DNA from: Palsa-504 sp963800415
GTDB lineage: Bacteria > Actinomycetota > Actinomycetes > Streptosporangiales > Streptosporangiaceae
Direction of reading: 5' to 3'
Assembly: GCA_963800415.1 (NCBI GenBank)
Contig: CAWDBS010000075.1
Coordinates: 1-64,000 of the forward strand
DNA: 64,000 nucleotides
Shown here: in pieces, positions 1 through 8,701 of the stretch
Layout: every line of letters begins with the position of its first letter
Numbering within the stretch: the stretch's first letter is position 1
The notes under the pieces: generated by a model
What the model was told of the DNA's origin: nothing
What the model saw: only the letters and a program-made list of their open reading frames with translations
Database searches by the model: none
Translations under genes and position numbers: made by a program

Positions 1-1143
1 GGTCACCACCGCGACGCCGATGACGACCGGGACGAACACCGCGGAGATCCGGTCCGCCAGCCGCTGCACCGGCGCCTTGCCGGCCTGCGCCTCCTTCACC
101 ATGCGGGCTACCTGGGCAAGCTGGGTATCGGCACCGATCCGGGTGGCGCGCACCACCAGACGCCCGCCGGCGTTGACGCACCCGCCGGTCACAGCATCAC
201 CCGGGCCCACCTCGGCCGGGACCGGCTCGCCTGTGAGCATCGAGGTGTCCACGGCCGAGCTGCCGGAGGTGATGACCCCGTTGGTGGCGATCTTCTCCCC
301 CGGCCGGACCACGAACTCCTCACTCACGGCCAGCTGCTCCACCGGGATTCGTACCTCGGTGCCGTCGCGCAGCACCACGACGTCCCTGGCGCCCAGCGAC
401 AGCAGCGCCCGCAGCGCCGCGCCCGAGCGCCGCCTGGCGCGGGTCTCGAAGTAGCGGCCAAGCAGGATAAGCGCCGTCACGCCGGAGGCGACTTCCAGGT
501 AGATGGCGTCGGCGCCATTGCCGCGGGCCAGCCAGGCAAAGCTCATCCGCATGCCCGTTCGGCCCGCCTCGCCGAACAACAGCGCGGACAGTGACCACAG
601 ATATGCGGCGGCGACCCCGACCGAGATGAGCGTGTCCATGGTCGCCGCGCCGTGGCGGGCGTTGACGATCGCGGCGCGGTGGAATGGCCAGGCCCCCCAC
701 AGCACGACCGGGGAGGCCAGCGCCAGCGAGGCCCACTGCCAGTCCCGGAACTGCAGCGCGGGAATCATCGCCAGCACCACTGCCGGGATCGCCAGCGCGA
801 GCGAGACCAGCAGTCGCCGCCGCAGCGTGTCCGCCTTCCCGGCGCCGTCTTCCTCGCTTGCTATCCGAGCCGACTCGTGCCCCCGCGGGGCGGGCAGGGC
901 AGCGGTGTAGCCTGCCTGCTCGACCACGTAGATCAGGTCGCCGGTGCTGAGCGTGGCCGGGAACCTCACCTGCGCGGTCGCGGTGGCGAAGTTGACCGCC
1001 GCGGTGACCCCGCCCAGCTTGTTCAGCTTCTTCTCGACCCTGGCCGCGCACGAGGCGCAGGTCATCCCGCCGACCGCCAGCTCCGCGCCGCATGTCGTGA
1101 TGGCTAGGGCTCCGGCCGGGCTCTCGCCCGCGAGGGTGCTCAT
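1..1143 (-). CDS. copA: Copper/heavy-metal P-type ATPase, N-terminal part (runs off left edge)
   Basis: Reverse-strand reading frame with no stop to position 1, so the C-terminal half lies outside the window. The N-terminus carries a heavy-metal-associated domain with MTCASCAARVEKK at about residues 24-36. Membrane segments follow, then the actuator domain with DTSMLTGEP close to the left edge. The CPC ion motif and the DKTGT phosphorylation site are not in view. This family exports Cu(I), or Ag(I), across the cytoplasmic membrane using ATP. The start at 1143 is chosen because GAGAAGG lies 8 nt upstream; the ATG two codons earlier would be too close to it. The CopZ-like gene just upstream on the same strand supports a copper role. 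Metal specificity is inferred. Confidence 0.9.
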   Translation of the reverse strand, partial: MSTLAGESPAGALAITTCGAELAVGGMTCASCAARVEKKLNKLGGVTAAVNFATATAQVRFPATLSTGDLIYVVEQAGYTAALPAPRGHESARIASEEDGAGKADTLRRRLLVSLALAIPAVVLAMIPALQFRDWQWASLALASPVVLWGAWPFHRAAIVNARHGAATMDTLISVGVAAAYLWSLSALLFGEAGRTGMRMSFAWLARGNGADAIYLEVASGVTALILLGRYFETRARRRSGAALRALLSLGARDVVVLRDGTEVRIPVEQLAVSEEFVVRPGEKIATNGVITSGSSAVDTSMLTGEPVPAEVGPGDAVTGGCVNAGGRLVVRATRIGADTQLAQVARMVKEAQAGKAPVQRLADRISAVFVPVVIGVAVVT

Positions 1144-1267
1144 CCGCATCACCTTCTCGTGCACCACGGTCCGTTCGGGAGATCATTGAATGAGGCCAAA
1201 CGGGCCGTGGTTTCACGCGCCAAGCCACCGGCTTTGCCGTCGGCCTGCACCGCCCCAGCCCGCATGC

Positions 1268-1489
1268 TCAGCTCCCAGCGAGCTGGTAGCTGCCCGCCTC
1301 GTCCAGGGCGGCTGCGACGGCGTGCTCAGGCAGCGGCGCCTCGCTGGCGACCGTCACCGCGGACTTCCCGCCGGGGGCAAGGTCGACGGTCACGCCGGTG
1401 ACCCCGCCGAGGTTCGTCAGCTCCTCGGCGACCGCGTGCACACAGTGCCCGCAGGTCATCCCGGTGACCTGGTAGGTCGCCGATACCAT
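1268..1489 (-). CDS. copZ: CopZ-like heavy-metal-associated domain protein
   Basis: A 73-residue protein that is a single HMA ferredoxin-like domain. The metal-binding motif GMTCGHC sits near the N-terminus (about residues 10-16). Members carry Cu(I) in the cytoplasm and hand it to CopA. The start at 1489 has an excellent ribosome site (GGGAGG, 5-nt spacer). It lies about 120 bp upstream of the copA-like gene on the same strand, so the two are probably co-expressed. The wider open frame upstream of this start has no family similarity and is not counted as coding. No CsoR or CueR regulator is visible here. Confidence 0.88.
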   Translation of the reverse strand: MVSATYQVTGMTCGHCVHAVAEELTNLGGVTGVTVDLAPGGKSAVTVASEAPLPEHAVAAALDEAGSYQLAGS

Positions 1490-1827
1490 CGCGCTGCCTC
1501 CCGTGATGTCGTTTGTCAGGACTCCACCAGGCGGGCGATGGCATCGCCACGAACCAAAGTCCCCGGCGCACCCGCCGAAGGTCCTCACCCAGAGGGGGTT
1601 CACTTCGTGCCCGCCGACCGGGCGCGGCCGTGTGCCCGGGCGGGCCGCTGCCCGGTGCATTCCACCGCCAGCCGCGCGGGTGCCATCGCCGGCTGTCGGT
1701 ACCGGCCCGTGGGGCTCGATTACTGGATCCGGCCTGGGATCTCGCCGAGTGATCATTTCGGTCGTCTGCCTGCTCGTACGTCGTCTGCCCGGCCGCCTGA
1801 TGGTGCTGGCCCGGCGCCAGGTGTCCA

Positions 1828-1985
1828 AGGACGCCGGACTTCTGTGCGGTGCAGGCGTTCTTCGGCATCGCCCAGGACGGCATCGTCGGGCCACAGACCT
1901 GGGGCGTGCTGGTCACCGGATCAACACGGACTCGCCCGAACACCTCATCGCGGAGATCGCAAGACAAGAGACAGGCGACTAGTTC
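1828..1985 (+). pseudogene. Fragment of a peptidoglycan-binding (PG_binding_1) domain
   Basis: Within the gene-poor stretch 1490-2495, one forward frame reads VQAFFGIAQDGIVGPQTWGV, a typical second half of a PG_binding_1 repeat as found in lysins and peptidoglycan hydrolases. Nothing upstream in frame gives a signal peptide or catalytic domain, and the frame degenerates after the fragment. I read it as the remnant of a cell-wall hydrolase. The rest of 1490-2127 shows no gene I can support. Confidence 0.4.
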
Positions 1986-2127
1986 AAGTCCGCCATGGCC
2001 ATCCTCGGCGGTTCGTTAAGGTCTGGATCTTCGCTAATGAACCCCAGACGCACGTCAGCGCACAGATTCGTGGACTATCGCGCTGCATCAGCTTCGGTCC
2101 AGCACCCCGGGATCATGACGGCCGCCA

Positions 2128-2418
2128 CTACAGATCCGGGCATTCTGCGAGCACGCGACCTGACAGCGTGGTCAGGAGATGATAGCCAGCATCTTCGAGA
2201 GTTTGCCCGACATGCGTGCCCACGTCGCCCTCAAGCGCCCACGCAAGCTGTGGCTTGTCAGCCGCCACGTCGGCCTGCCAGGCTATTTCTTGGCAGAACC
2301 AGGGCGGCAACAGATGTCTCAGGTGCGGTGCCAGCCGCTCCGCGGTATATGACGACAGCTCGGCCAGCCCTGGCTGCGGTGTAGGCAGTCCGAGACTGGC
2401 AACCCGGTGCTGGCGCAC
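2128..2418 (-). CDS. Hypothetical protein, possibly a gene fragment
   Basis: An open frame of 96 codons with a GTG start. The stretch around residues 30-90 looks protein-like (balanced Leu/Ala/Glu, no runs of Arg or Pro), unlike shadow frames nearby. I recognise no family. It has no clear ribosome site and stands alone between the PG-binding remnant and the SDR gene, so it may be the remains of a larger gene. Confidence 0.3.
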   Translation of the reverse strand: MRQHRVASLGLPTPQPGLAELSSYTAERLAPHLRHLLPPWFCQEIAWQADVAADKPQLAWALEGDVGTHVGQTLEDAGYHLLTTLSGRVLAECPDL

Positions 2419-2498
2419 AGCGTCACGCTGCCATCGAGAAGATGGATTCTTGCCGACGGCGGCCCCGACGTGCTGGGACCCAGGGAACGGAGGTCATG

Positions 2499-3401
2499 AT
2501 GGCGCGGATTGCAATCATTACCGGGGCCGCCTCTGGTATCGGGAGGGCACTGGCCAGCGCGCTGGTGGCCCGGGGCGACACGGTTGTGGTGGCCGACATC
2601 GACAGTGATGGCGCCAGATGCGCTGCCGGTGAACTGGACCGGCACGGACCCGGTGCCGCCACGCCCGCAGTGGTAGATGTCCGCGACGCCGGGGCGGTCC
2701 GGGCCCTGGTCGATCAGACTCGCGGCAAGTACGGCCGGCTGGATGTGATGGTGAACAACGCCGGCATCGGTGTCGGTGGCGAGGCCCGCGAGCTGCTGCT
2801 GGCGCACTGGGACCGGGTCATCGACGTCAACCTTCGCGGTGTGGTGCACGGCGTGCGCGCGGCCTACCCGGTCATGATCGAGCAGCGGTCCGGGCATATC
2901 GTAAACACTGCCTCGCTGGCCGGGTTGCTGCCGTCGCCGGGGCTGACCCCGTATTCGATGACCAAGCATGCTGTGATGGGGCTGAGCTTGTCGCTGCGGG
3001 CGGAGGCCGCCGGGTACGGAGTCCGGGTGACGGCGGTGTGCCCGGGCGTGGTGGACACCCCGATCCTGGACAAGGGCGGCCCGGATGACCTGCCCAAGCC
3101 CGCGCTGAGCAGTCACGCCCGAGAGTTCTTCCGGCAGGTCCAGCCGCGCTTCTACTCCGCGGACCGGCTCGCCCAAGACATCGTCCGGGGAATCGACCGC
3201 AACGCCGCGCTGGTCATCGCGCCAGCATCCGCGCGGGTGGCGTGGTACTTGTGGCGGTACATTCCGGTCGCGGTCAACCGGATGGCTACACGCCAGCTGG
3301 AGTGGACCCGCGCGACATTTCCCGCCCAGCCAGCCGTTCTGACTGACGCAACGGCCGCCCGAGCGCCCGCCGTCGAAACGGACGGTGCCGGACAGGGCTG
3401 A
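2499..3401 (+). CDS. Short-chain dehydrogenase/reductase (SDR)
   Basis: Classical SDR of about 300 residues. The N-terminus has the Rossmann motif TGAASGIG, followed by NNAG, the catalytic Ser in NTASLAG and YSMTK for the catalytic Tyr and Lys. An extra C-terminal stretch of about 60 residues is rich in Arg and Ala. It should oxidise a hydroxyl or reduce a carbonyl with NAD(P)(H); the substrate is unknown. GGAGG at 2489-2493 favours the ATG at 2499 (5-nt spacer) over the ATG one codon earlier. The gene is monocistronic and its downstream neighbour is a dead integrase on the other strand. Confidence 0.85.
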   Translation: MARIAIITGAASGIGRALASALVARGDTVVVADIDSDGARCAAGELDRHGPGAATPAVVDVRDAGAVRALVDQTRGKYGRLDVMVNNAGIGVGGEARELLLAHWDRVIDVNLRGVVHGVRAAYPVMIEQRSGHIVNTASLAGLLPSPGLTPYSMTKHAVMGLSLSLRAEAAGYGVRVTAVCPGVVDTPILDKGGPDDLPKPALSSHAREFFRQVQPRFYSADRLAQDIVRGIDRNAALVIAPASARVAWYLWRYIPVAVNRMATRQLEWTRATFPAQPAVLTDATAARAPAVETDGAGQG

Positions 3402-3429
3402 GCCAGGGACTGCGGCCACGATGCGCGAG

Positions 3430-4200
3430 ACCTTGCAGCGCCGCGCCGTAGTTCGGGCACGATCACCTTCCAGTAGACCGTCTCGGTCGTGGCCGTGCCC
3501 TTGTGCCCGACCAGGTTGGCTATGTCCTCAAGTGCTGTCCCGTTGGAGCTGAGCAAAGACACGAAAGTGTGGCGCATCTCCCGCGGCACCCAGTCGGTAC
3601 CGAGACCCGCGGCCCGGTAATCCTCCTGAACTCACGGCGCACGTTGTGATGATCAAGTGGCGGGCCAACGGCCGACGCGAAGACGAGATCGTGATCTTGC
3701 CAAGGTGCCCCGGCTGCAACCGGCCTCGGCCTGGCAGTTGAGATACTCATGGAGCGCCTGTACCGCTAGCTGCGGCAGCGACAGGACGCGCCGGCTTTTC
3801 GGCGTCTTCGTGTCCGCACTGGGCCGTACCGCGCGGTAAACCGCGACGGTGCCAGCATCGAGGTCAACCTCGTTCCACCTGAGCGCTCGGAGCTCCTCGG
3901 TCCTCAGCCCGGTCGTCACTGGGAGCACCACGTAGGCATACAGGCCGGGAATCTCCTGCTGCCGCAGCAGCTCCTGAGCTTGCTCCAGAGTCAGGCTCTT
4001 AGAAGGCCGCCCTGCCCTTCCGGCAGGGTGGCCTTGACCAGGGCAGCCACGTTCCGGCCGACCAGATCCCGGACTTCGGCATGCCGGATGGCCCGCTCAA
4101 GACAGAGACGGGTGATCTGAAGGCTGCGCGTGGAAAGCCGCCCGGCCAGCGCGTCCAGGGTCTTCTGGACGTCTCCGGCTGTAGCCCTTTGGCTCTTCGT
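3430..4200 (-). pseudogene. Degraded tyrosine integrase next to tRNA-Val
   Basis: Read from 4200 down, three or more frames must be joined to rebuild one integrase. A core-binding segment (LDALAGRLSTRSLQITRLCL) is followed after a shift by TTGLRTEELRALRW with the first catalytic Arg. After a further shift come the box II region (MRHTFVSLLS), GHKG and the region of the catalytic Tyr (TTETVYWKV). The N-terminal arm-binding part is missing. It cannot give an active enzyme. It lies immediately beyond the 3' end of the tRNA-Val gene, the usual place for the integrase of an element inserted into a tRNA, so it marks an old integration event. Confidence 0.8.
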
Positions 4201-4245
4201 TTACTCTTCGCTACTAGGGCAACGTTTCGGAAAAGACTTCTGACC

Positions 4246-4320
4246 TGGTGGGCGCAACTGGGTTCGAACCAGTGACCCCTCGCTTGTAAGGCGAGTGCTC
4301 TACCACTGAGCTATGCGCCC
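4246..4320 (-). tRNA. tRNA-Val (anticodon UAC)
   Basis: The reverse strand folds into a full cloverleaf: acceptor GGGCGCA pairs with TGCGCCC, D-arm AGCTCAGTGGTAGAGC, anticodon loop CTTACAA (anticodon TAC), T-arm with GGTTCGAACC. Discriminator A and the encoded CCA occupy 4249-4246. It reads GUA (and wobble) valine codons. Its 3' end faces the integrase remnant, fitting use as an attachment site. Confidence 0.96.
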
Positions 4321-4698
4321 TTGCGTTCCGGGCGCCATACGACACCGCGAACGGAGCTAGCGTACCGGTTCCAGGGCCTTCGGCCGTAGCGGGAGGGGCA
4401 ACGCGTTGGCCGGACGGCGGTCTCCCTGGTCGACTGGGCAGTAACCGAGGACCGTTCGGGATTAATGCTGGACGCGGGCGGCCAGCGGGGCTGCTTTCGC
4501 CGGTATGCGTGCGGCCTGAAGATGAGGGCTAGGGTCGCACGTAGCAGCGGATGAGCTCACAGCGGGTTCGGCCGCCGCCTCGACGGCCTCGCCGCACGGG
4601 ACGGGGCGGCCCGCGGGGCGTCCCGGCGGACGCCGGGTCGCGGCCTGCGAGACGTCCTCCAGATGGGTCATCATCCGGACCGTACGGCGACGCCGATG
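4321..4698. other. Intergenic stretch with no gene seen
   Basis: Between the tRNA-Val 5' end and the acyl-CoA dehydrogenase stop I see no supported reading frame, no strong hairpin and no copy of the tRNA 3' end. The tRNA promoter should lie at its left side, as the tRNA is transcribed leftwards. Confidence 0.5.
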
Positions 4699-5904
4699 TC
4701 ATCCAGCGAACGGCCGTTCACGGCGCAGTTCCTGGCGGGCAATCGAGCGGCGGTGCACGGCGTCGGGACCGTCGGCGATGCGCAGCGCCCGGGCCCAGGC
4801 GTAGAAGTAGGCCAACGGGGTGTCGTCGCTGACGCCGGCCGCGCCGAAGACCTCGATGGCCCGGTCGATCACCCGGGTGGCCACGGCCGGCGCGGCCACC
4901 TTGATCCCGGCGATCTCGGACCGGGCCGCCCTGGGGCCCTGCCGGTCGATCAGCCAGGCGGTCTTGTAGACGTACAACCGCACCTGGTCGATCTCAATGC
5001 GCGACTGGGCGATGAGCTCGCGGACCACACCCTGATCCGCCAGCGTGATGCCGAACGCCGTCCGGCTCTTCGCCCGCTTCACCATCAGCGCGAGCGCCCG
5101 CTCGGCCATCCCGATGGCCCGCATGGCGTGATGGATCCGCCCGGGACCCAGCCGGGCCTGGGCGATGGCGAAGCCGTCGCCCAGGCCCGCCAGCAGGTTG
5201 GACGCGGGGACCCGGGCGTGATCGAAGACGAGTTCGGAATGCCCGTGCTGATCTTGATAGCCGAAGATGGGCAGGTGCCGGGCGATCGTGACGCCGGGCG
5301 TGTCCCGCGGCACCAGGATCATCGACTGACGCCGGTACGGCTCCGCGTCCGGCGCCGACTGGCCCATCACGATGTAGATCTCGCAGCGCTCGTCCGCCGC
5401 CCCGCTGATCCACCACTTGCGGCCGGTGATGACGTACTCGTCGCCGTCGCGCACGATCGAGGTCTCGATGTTGGTCGCGTCGGAGGAGGCCACGCCCGGT
5501 TCGGTCATCGCGAAGGCGGACCGGATCTCGCCGGCCAGCAGCGGTTCCAGCCACCGCTTCTTCTGTTCCTCGGTGCCGAACATGTGCAGCACTTCCATGT
5601 TCCCGGTGTCCGGCGCCTGGCAGTTGATCGCCTCCGGCGCGATCACCGGCGACCAGCCGGATATCTCCGCGACGGGAGCGTAGTCCAGGTTGGTCAGGCC
5701 GGAGACCGCGGGCAGGAACAGGTTCCACAGGCCCCGGGCGCGGGCCGACTCCTTCAGCCGCTCCATCACCGGCGGGTGGGCGTGCTCGCCGTGCTCGCGC
5801 AGGTAGGCCGACCATTCCGGTTCGGCCCCGAAGACCTCCTCCCGCATGAACGCCCACATCCGGTCGCAGGCGTCCTGGGCCGCGGGGGTCAGCGAGAAGT
5901 CCAT
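4699..5904 (-). CDS. Acyl-CoA dehydrogenase, ACAD10/11-type
   Basis: 401 residues, full length for the family. It shows MTEPGVASSD and the GRKWWISGA strand of the FAD-binding middle domain, then the helical C-terminal domain with IEVFGAAGVSDDTPL. The family oxidises acyl-CoA thioesters at C2-C3 with FAD and passes electrons to ETF. The ATG follows GGGAGC at a 5-nt spacing. It sits 2 nt downstream of an APH-fold kinase gene. The same two domains are fused in ACAD10/11, where the kinase phosphorylates a 4-hydroxyacyl-CoA before elimination and oxidation. By analogy this pair may process hydroxyacyl-CoAs; that is inference. Confidence 0.92.
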   Translation of the reverse strand: MDFSLTPAAQDACDRMWAFMREEVFGAEPEWSAYLREHGEHAHPPVMERLKESARARGLWNLFLPAVSGLTNLDYAPVAEISGWSPVIAPEAINCQAPDTGNMEVLHMFGTEEQKKRWLEPLLAGEIRSAFAMTEPGVASSDATNIETSIVRDGDEYVITGRKWWISGAADERCEIYIVMGQSAPDAEPYRRQSMILVPRDTPGVTIARHLPIFGYQDQHGHSELVFDHARVPASNLLAGLGDGFAIAQARLGPGRIHHAMRAIGMAERALALMVKRAKSRTAFGITLADQGVVRELIAQSRIEIDQVRLYVYKTAWLIDRQGPRAARSEIAGIKVAAPAVATRVIDRAIEVFGAAGVSDDTPLAYFYAWARALRIADGPDAVHRRSIARQELRRERPFAG

Positions 5905-5906
5905 GT

Positions 5907-6932
5907 TCAGCTCCCTGTGGTCAGCAGCGCGAGTCCTTCGGTGGCGATCCGGTCGACCTCGCCGTCGATGTCGCCGAACTGCTGCCCGGCCATCGACCCG
6001 GCCCGCACCCGCGCCGCGATGCCCTGCGCGACCACCGCGGACTTGAAGTGGGCCAGCGCGACCCAGGCCGTCAGTTCGGACAGGTCGGCGCCGGTGCGCC
6101 TGGCGTAGCGTTCGGCCAGGTAGGCGCGGGCCGGGAAGCCGGGCTGCCGGGTCGGCGCGGGGGTCAGCGCCGGCTTGGGATCCGTGGGCTCCCGCCAGTA
6201 GAAGATGAACAGGCCGAGGTCCGCCAGCGGCTCCCCCAGCGTGGAGAGCTCCCAGTCGAGCACGGCCCGCACGGCCGGCGGCATCTGCTTGCCGAGCAGG
6301 CAGTTGTCGATCCGGAAGTCGCCATGCACGATCGCTCCCCCCGGCCCGCGGGGCGGGTCGGCACGGAGCAGGCGGGCGAGTTCATCCACGGCCGGGACAT
6401 CGCGGCTCTTGGACCGCTCCCACTGGTCGCTCCACCGGCGCACCTGCCGCTCCCCCAGGCCCGCAGGCCGGCCGAAGCCGGACAGGCCGACCTCGTCCGG
6501 ATCGATGGCGTGCAGATCCGCCAGCGTGTCGACTAGGACGTCGGCGATGGCGTGCCGACTGGCCGCCGAGTCCGCCCACCCGGCGGGCAGGGTGTCGCGG
6601 ATGACGTACCCGTCGACCTTCTCCATCACGTAGAAGGGCACGCCGATCAGTTCACCCGCGTCCTCGAACAAGATGGCCGCCACCGGCACCGGGGTGCCGG
6701 CCAGCGCCCGCTGCACGCGGGCCTCCCGGCCCATATCGTGCGCCCGCGGCAGCAGCGGCCCGTCCGGCGGCCGGCGCAGCACCGCCCGGCCCACTTCGCT
6801 GGTCAGCTCGAAGGTCAGGTTGGACTTCCCGCCCGAGACCAGGGTGGCCTCCAGCCGTTCCCAGCCCGGGTCGTCCAGCGCCCGCGCGAGCGCCGGGCCG
6901 ACGAGGTCGAGCCGGGTCAGGTTCTCGTACAT
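5907..6932 (-). CDS. APH-fold phosphotransferase, partner of the acyl-CoA dehydrogenase
   Basis: 341 residues with the aminoglycoside-phosphotransferase/choline kinase fold. The catalytic loop HGDFRIDN and the metal-binding DWE are present, and the N-terminal SGGKSNLTF is the nucleotide loop seen in ACAD10/11 kinase domains. The start has a strong GGGAGG site. It is translated directly before the acyl-CoA dehydrogenase (2-nt gap), so the two form an operon, most likely for hydroxyacyl-CoA phosphorylation rather than antibiotic resistance. Divergent from the reductase gene at 6977, with only 44 bp between them. Confidence 0.9.
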   Translation of the reverse strand: MYENLTRLDLVGPALARALDDPGWERLEATLVSGGKSNLTFELTSEVGRAVLRRPPDGPLLPRAHDMGREARVQRALAGTPVPVAAILFEDAGELIGVPFYVMEKVDGYVIRDTLPAGWADSAASRHAIADVLVDTLADLHAIDPDEVGLSGFGRPAGLGERQVRRWSDQWERSKSRDVPAVDELARLLRADPPRGPGGAIVHGDFRIDNCLLGKQMPPAVRAVLDWELSTLGEPLADLGLFIFYWREPTDPKPALTPAPTRQPGFPARAYLAERYARRTGADLSELTAWVALAHFKSAVVAQGIAARVRAGSMAGQQFGDIDGEVDRIATEGLALLTTGS

Positions 6933-6976
6933 CTGGTGTCCTCCCTTTGGGCTGACACTAACGGTAAGAATGGCCC

Positions 6977-7546
6977 ATGAACCACATGGCCAGGCTCCTC
7001 TACATGGCGATCACGTCACTCGACGGCTACGTGGCCGATGAGAAGGGCAACTACGACTGGGCCATGCCGGACGACGAGGTGTTCGGCTTCGTCAACGATT
7101 TCGAGCGGCCGGTCGGCACGTACCTTTACGGGCGCCGGCTGTACCAGGAGATGGTGGGCTGGGAGACCGCGCATACCAACGCCGGCCAGTCGCCCCTGAT
7201 GCTTGACTTCGCCCGGATATGGCAGGCGGCGGACAAGATCGTGTACTCCAGGTCGCTGGAGACCGCGCCCACCGCCAGGACGCGGATAGAGCGGAACTTC
7301 GACCCCGAATCCGTCCGGCAGATGAAAGCCCGGGCCACAGCGGATATCACCGTGGGCGGCCCCGCCCTCGCCGCCGAGGCGATCAAGGCCGGCCTGGTCG
7401 ACGAGTTTCACCTGGTCGTCGTCCCGGTCGTGGTGGGAGGCGGCAGGAAAGCCCTGCCTGGCGATGTCCGCCTGCAGCTCCAGTTGCTGGACGAACGCCG
7501 TTTCGGCAGCGGCGTGGTCCACCTCCACTACCGCATCGTGACCTAA
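6977..7546 (+). CDS. RibD C-terminal/dihydrofolate reductase-family protein
   Basis: 189 residues. The start (LLYMAITSLDGYVAD) and the DITVGGPALAAEAI and VPVVVGGG strands match the RibD_C/DHFR-like reductases common in actinomycetes. They bind NADPH; the physiological substrate is generally unknown. A second ATG at 6986 is also possible, since neither has a clear ribosome site. The stop overlaps the convergent DUF167 gene by 4 nt. Confidence 0.88.
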   Translation: MNHMARLLYMAITSLDGYVADEKGNYDWAMPDDEVFGFVNDFERPVGTYLYGRRLYQEMVGWETAHTNAGQSPLMLDFARIWQAADKIVYSRSLETAPTARTRIERNFDPESVRQMKARATADITVGGPALAAEAIKAGLVDEFHLVVVPVVVGGGRKALPGDVRLQLQLLDERRFGSGVVHLHYRIVT

Positions 7547-7815
7547 GAACCGGGGTCGGTGCTGGCGAGCAGGCGGTTGAGCGCCTCCCGGTCAGCGCCA
7601 TCGACCTCGACGATCTTGGTGCGGCTCACCGCCCCGGCGATCAGGGTGACGGCGCGGCGGCGCACGCCGAACGCGGTGGCCACGGCGGTCAGCGCCGCCT
7701 CGGTCGCCTTGCCGTCCACGGCGCGCGCGCTGACCCGGACGATCAGCGCGCCGCTGCGCTCCCCGCCCACCCCGGGCCGCGCGGAGCCAGGCCGGACCCA
7801 CACGGTAATCCGCAT
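7543..7815 (-). CDS. DUF167 (UPF0235, YggU-like) protein
   Basis: A 90-residue protein covering the whole DUF167 fold: beta start MRITVWVRPGS, then VSARAVDGKATEAAL and IAGAVSRTKIVEV. No enzymatic role is established for the family. It is convergent with the reductase gene and overlaps its stop. Confidence 0.85.
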   Translation of the reverse strand: MRITVWVRPGSARPGVGGERSGALIVRVSARAVDGKATEAALTAVATAFGVRRRAVTLIAGAVSRTKIVEVDGADREALNRLLASTDPGS

Positions 7816-7869
7816 CGCACCAGTGTGCCGTCGATCGGCCAGGGCGGCCCAGGCGGCGCCGGGATCAGG

Positions 7870-8652
7870 TCATACGGCCGTCCAGCCGCCATCGATGACC
7901 AGCACCTGGCCCGTCATGTAGCTGGAGGCGGCGGTGGCCAGGAAAAGCAGCGGCCCGTCGATCTCCTCAAGCGCCGGGGTGCGCGCCAGCAGCGTGTGCT
8001 CGCAGATCGAGCGCGCGAAGGCCGCATCGGCCAGGTGGCCGGTCAGCTCGGTCGGGAAGTAGCCCGGGGCCAGGGCGTTGACCCGCACCCCGTGCTCGCC
8101 CCACTGGACGGCCAGCTGCCGGGTGAGGCTGACCAGGGCGCCCTTGGAGGCGTTGTAGGCGGCCATCGGAGTGCGAGAGGCGACGATGCCGTACATGGAG
8201 GCAACATTGATCACACTGGCGGCGGGTGCGGCCATCAGCAATCCCGCGGTCAGCCGGCACATGTCCAGGACGCTGATCAGGTTGACCTCGATAACCCGGC
8301 GCAGGTCGTCGAGCGACTGCTCCCGGATCGGGCTGTCGTCGCACATCCCGGCGTTGTTGACCAGGACATCGAGCCTGCCCAGCGACTGCAGGCGGTCGGC
8401 CAGGCCTTGCCGGTGGCGCTCGTCGGTGATGTCGCCGGGCATCTGGTGGATCCGCTCACCGAGGTCACCGGCCAGGTCGTCGAGAAGGTCAGCGCGGCGC
8501 GCGGTTACTAGCACTTCCGCGCCCGCCCGGTGGAGCACGCGGGCGAACCGCGCGCCCAGGCCCACCGAGGCCCCGGTTACCAGGGCGACCTGCCCGTCCA
8601 GGCGCCACTGGCCCTCAGGCACGCCGCCAGGCGTCATTCCGGCTCTGTTCAT
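7870..8652 (-). CDS. Short-chain dehydrogenase/reductase (SDR)
   Basis: 260 residues: TGASVGLG nucleotide motif, NNAG, Ser in NVASMYG, YNASK catalytic Tyr/Lys, and the C-terminal TGQVLVIDGGW typical of FabG-like enzymes. The start at 8652 (MNRAGMTP) is chosen because AGGAGGG lies 4 nt upstream; an in-frame start 13 codons earlier has none. It probably acts on a 3-hydroxyacyl or similar substrate. It shares a strand with the GNAT gene upstream (49-bp gap). Confidence 0.9.
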   Translation of the reverse strand: MNRAGMTPGGVPEGQWRLDGQVALVTGASVGLGARFARVLHRAGAEVLVTARRADLLDDLAGDLGERIHQMPGDITDERHRQGLADRLQSLGRLDVLVNNAGMCDDSPIREQSLDDLRRVIEVNLISVLDMCRLTAGLLMAAPAASVINVASMYGIVASRTPMAAYNASKGALVSLTRQLAVQWGEHGVRVNALAPGYFPTELTGHLADAAFARSICEHTLLARTPALEEIDGPLLFLATAASSYMTGQVLVIDGGWTAV

Positions 8653-8701
8653 GTGTCCCTCCTGGCCGTGAACGCGGCTCTTCAATGCCACGGACCAGCG
8701 A

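Noticed and set aside
1190..2182. Long forward open frame over the copper chaperone gene
   Set aside because: It overlaps the well-supported HMA gene on the other strand, has no ribosome site and its translation is Arg/Pro/Gly-rich.
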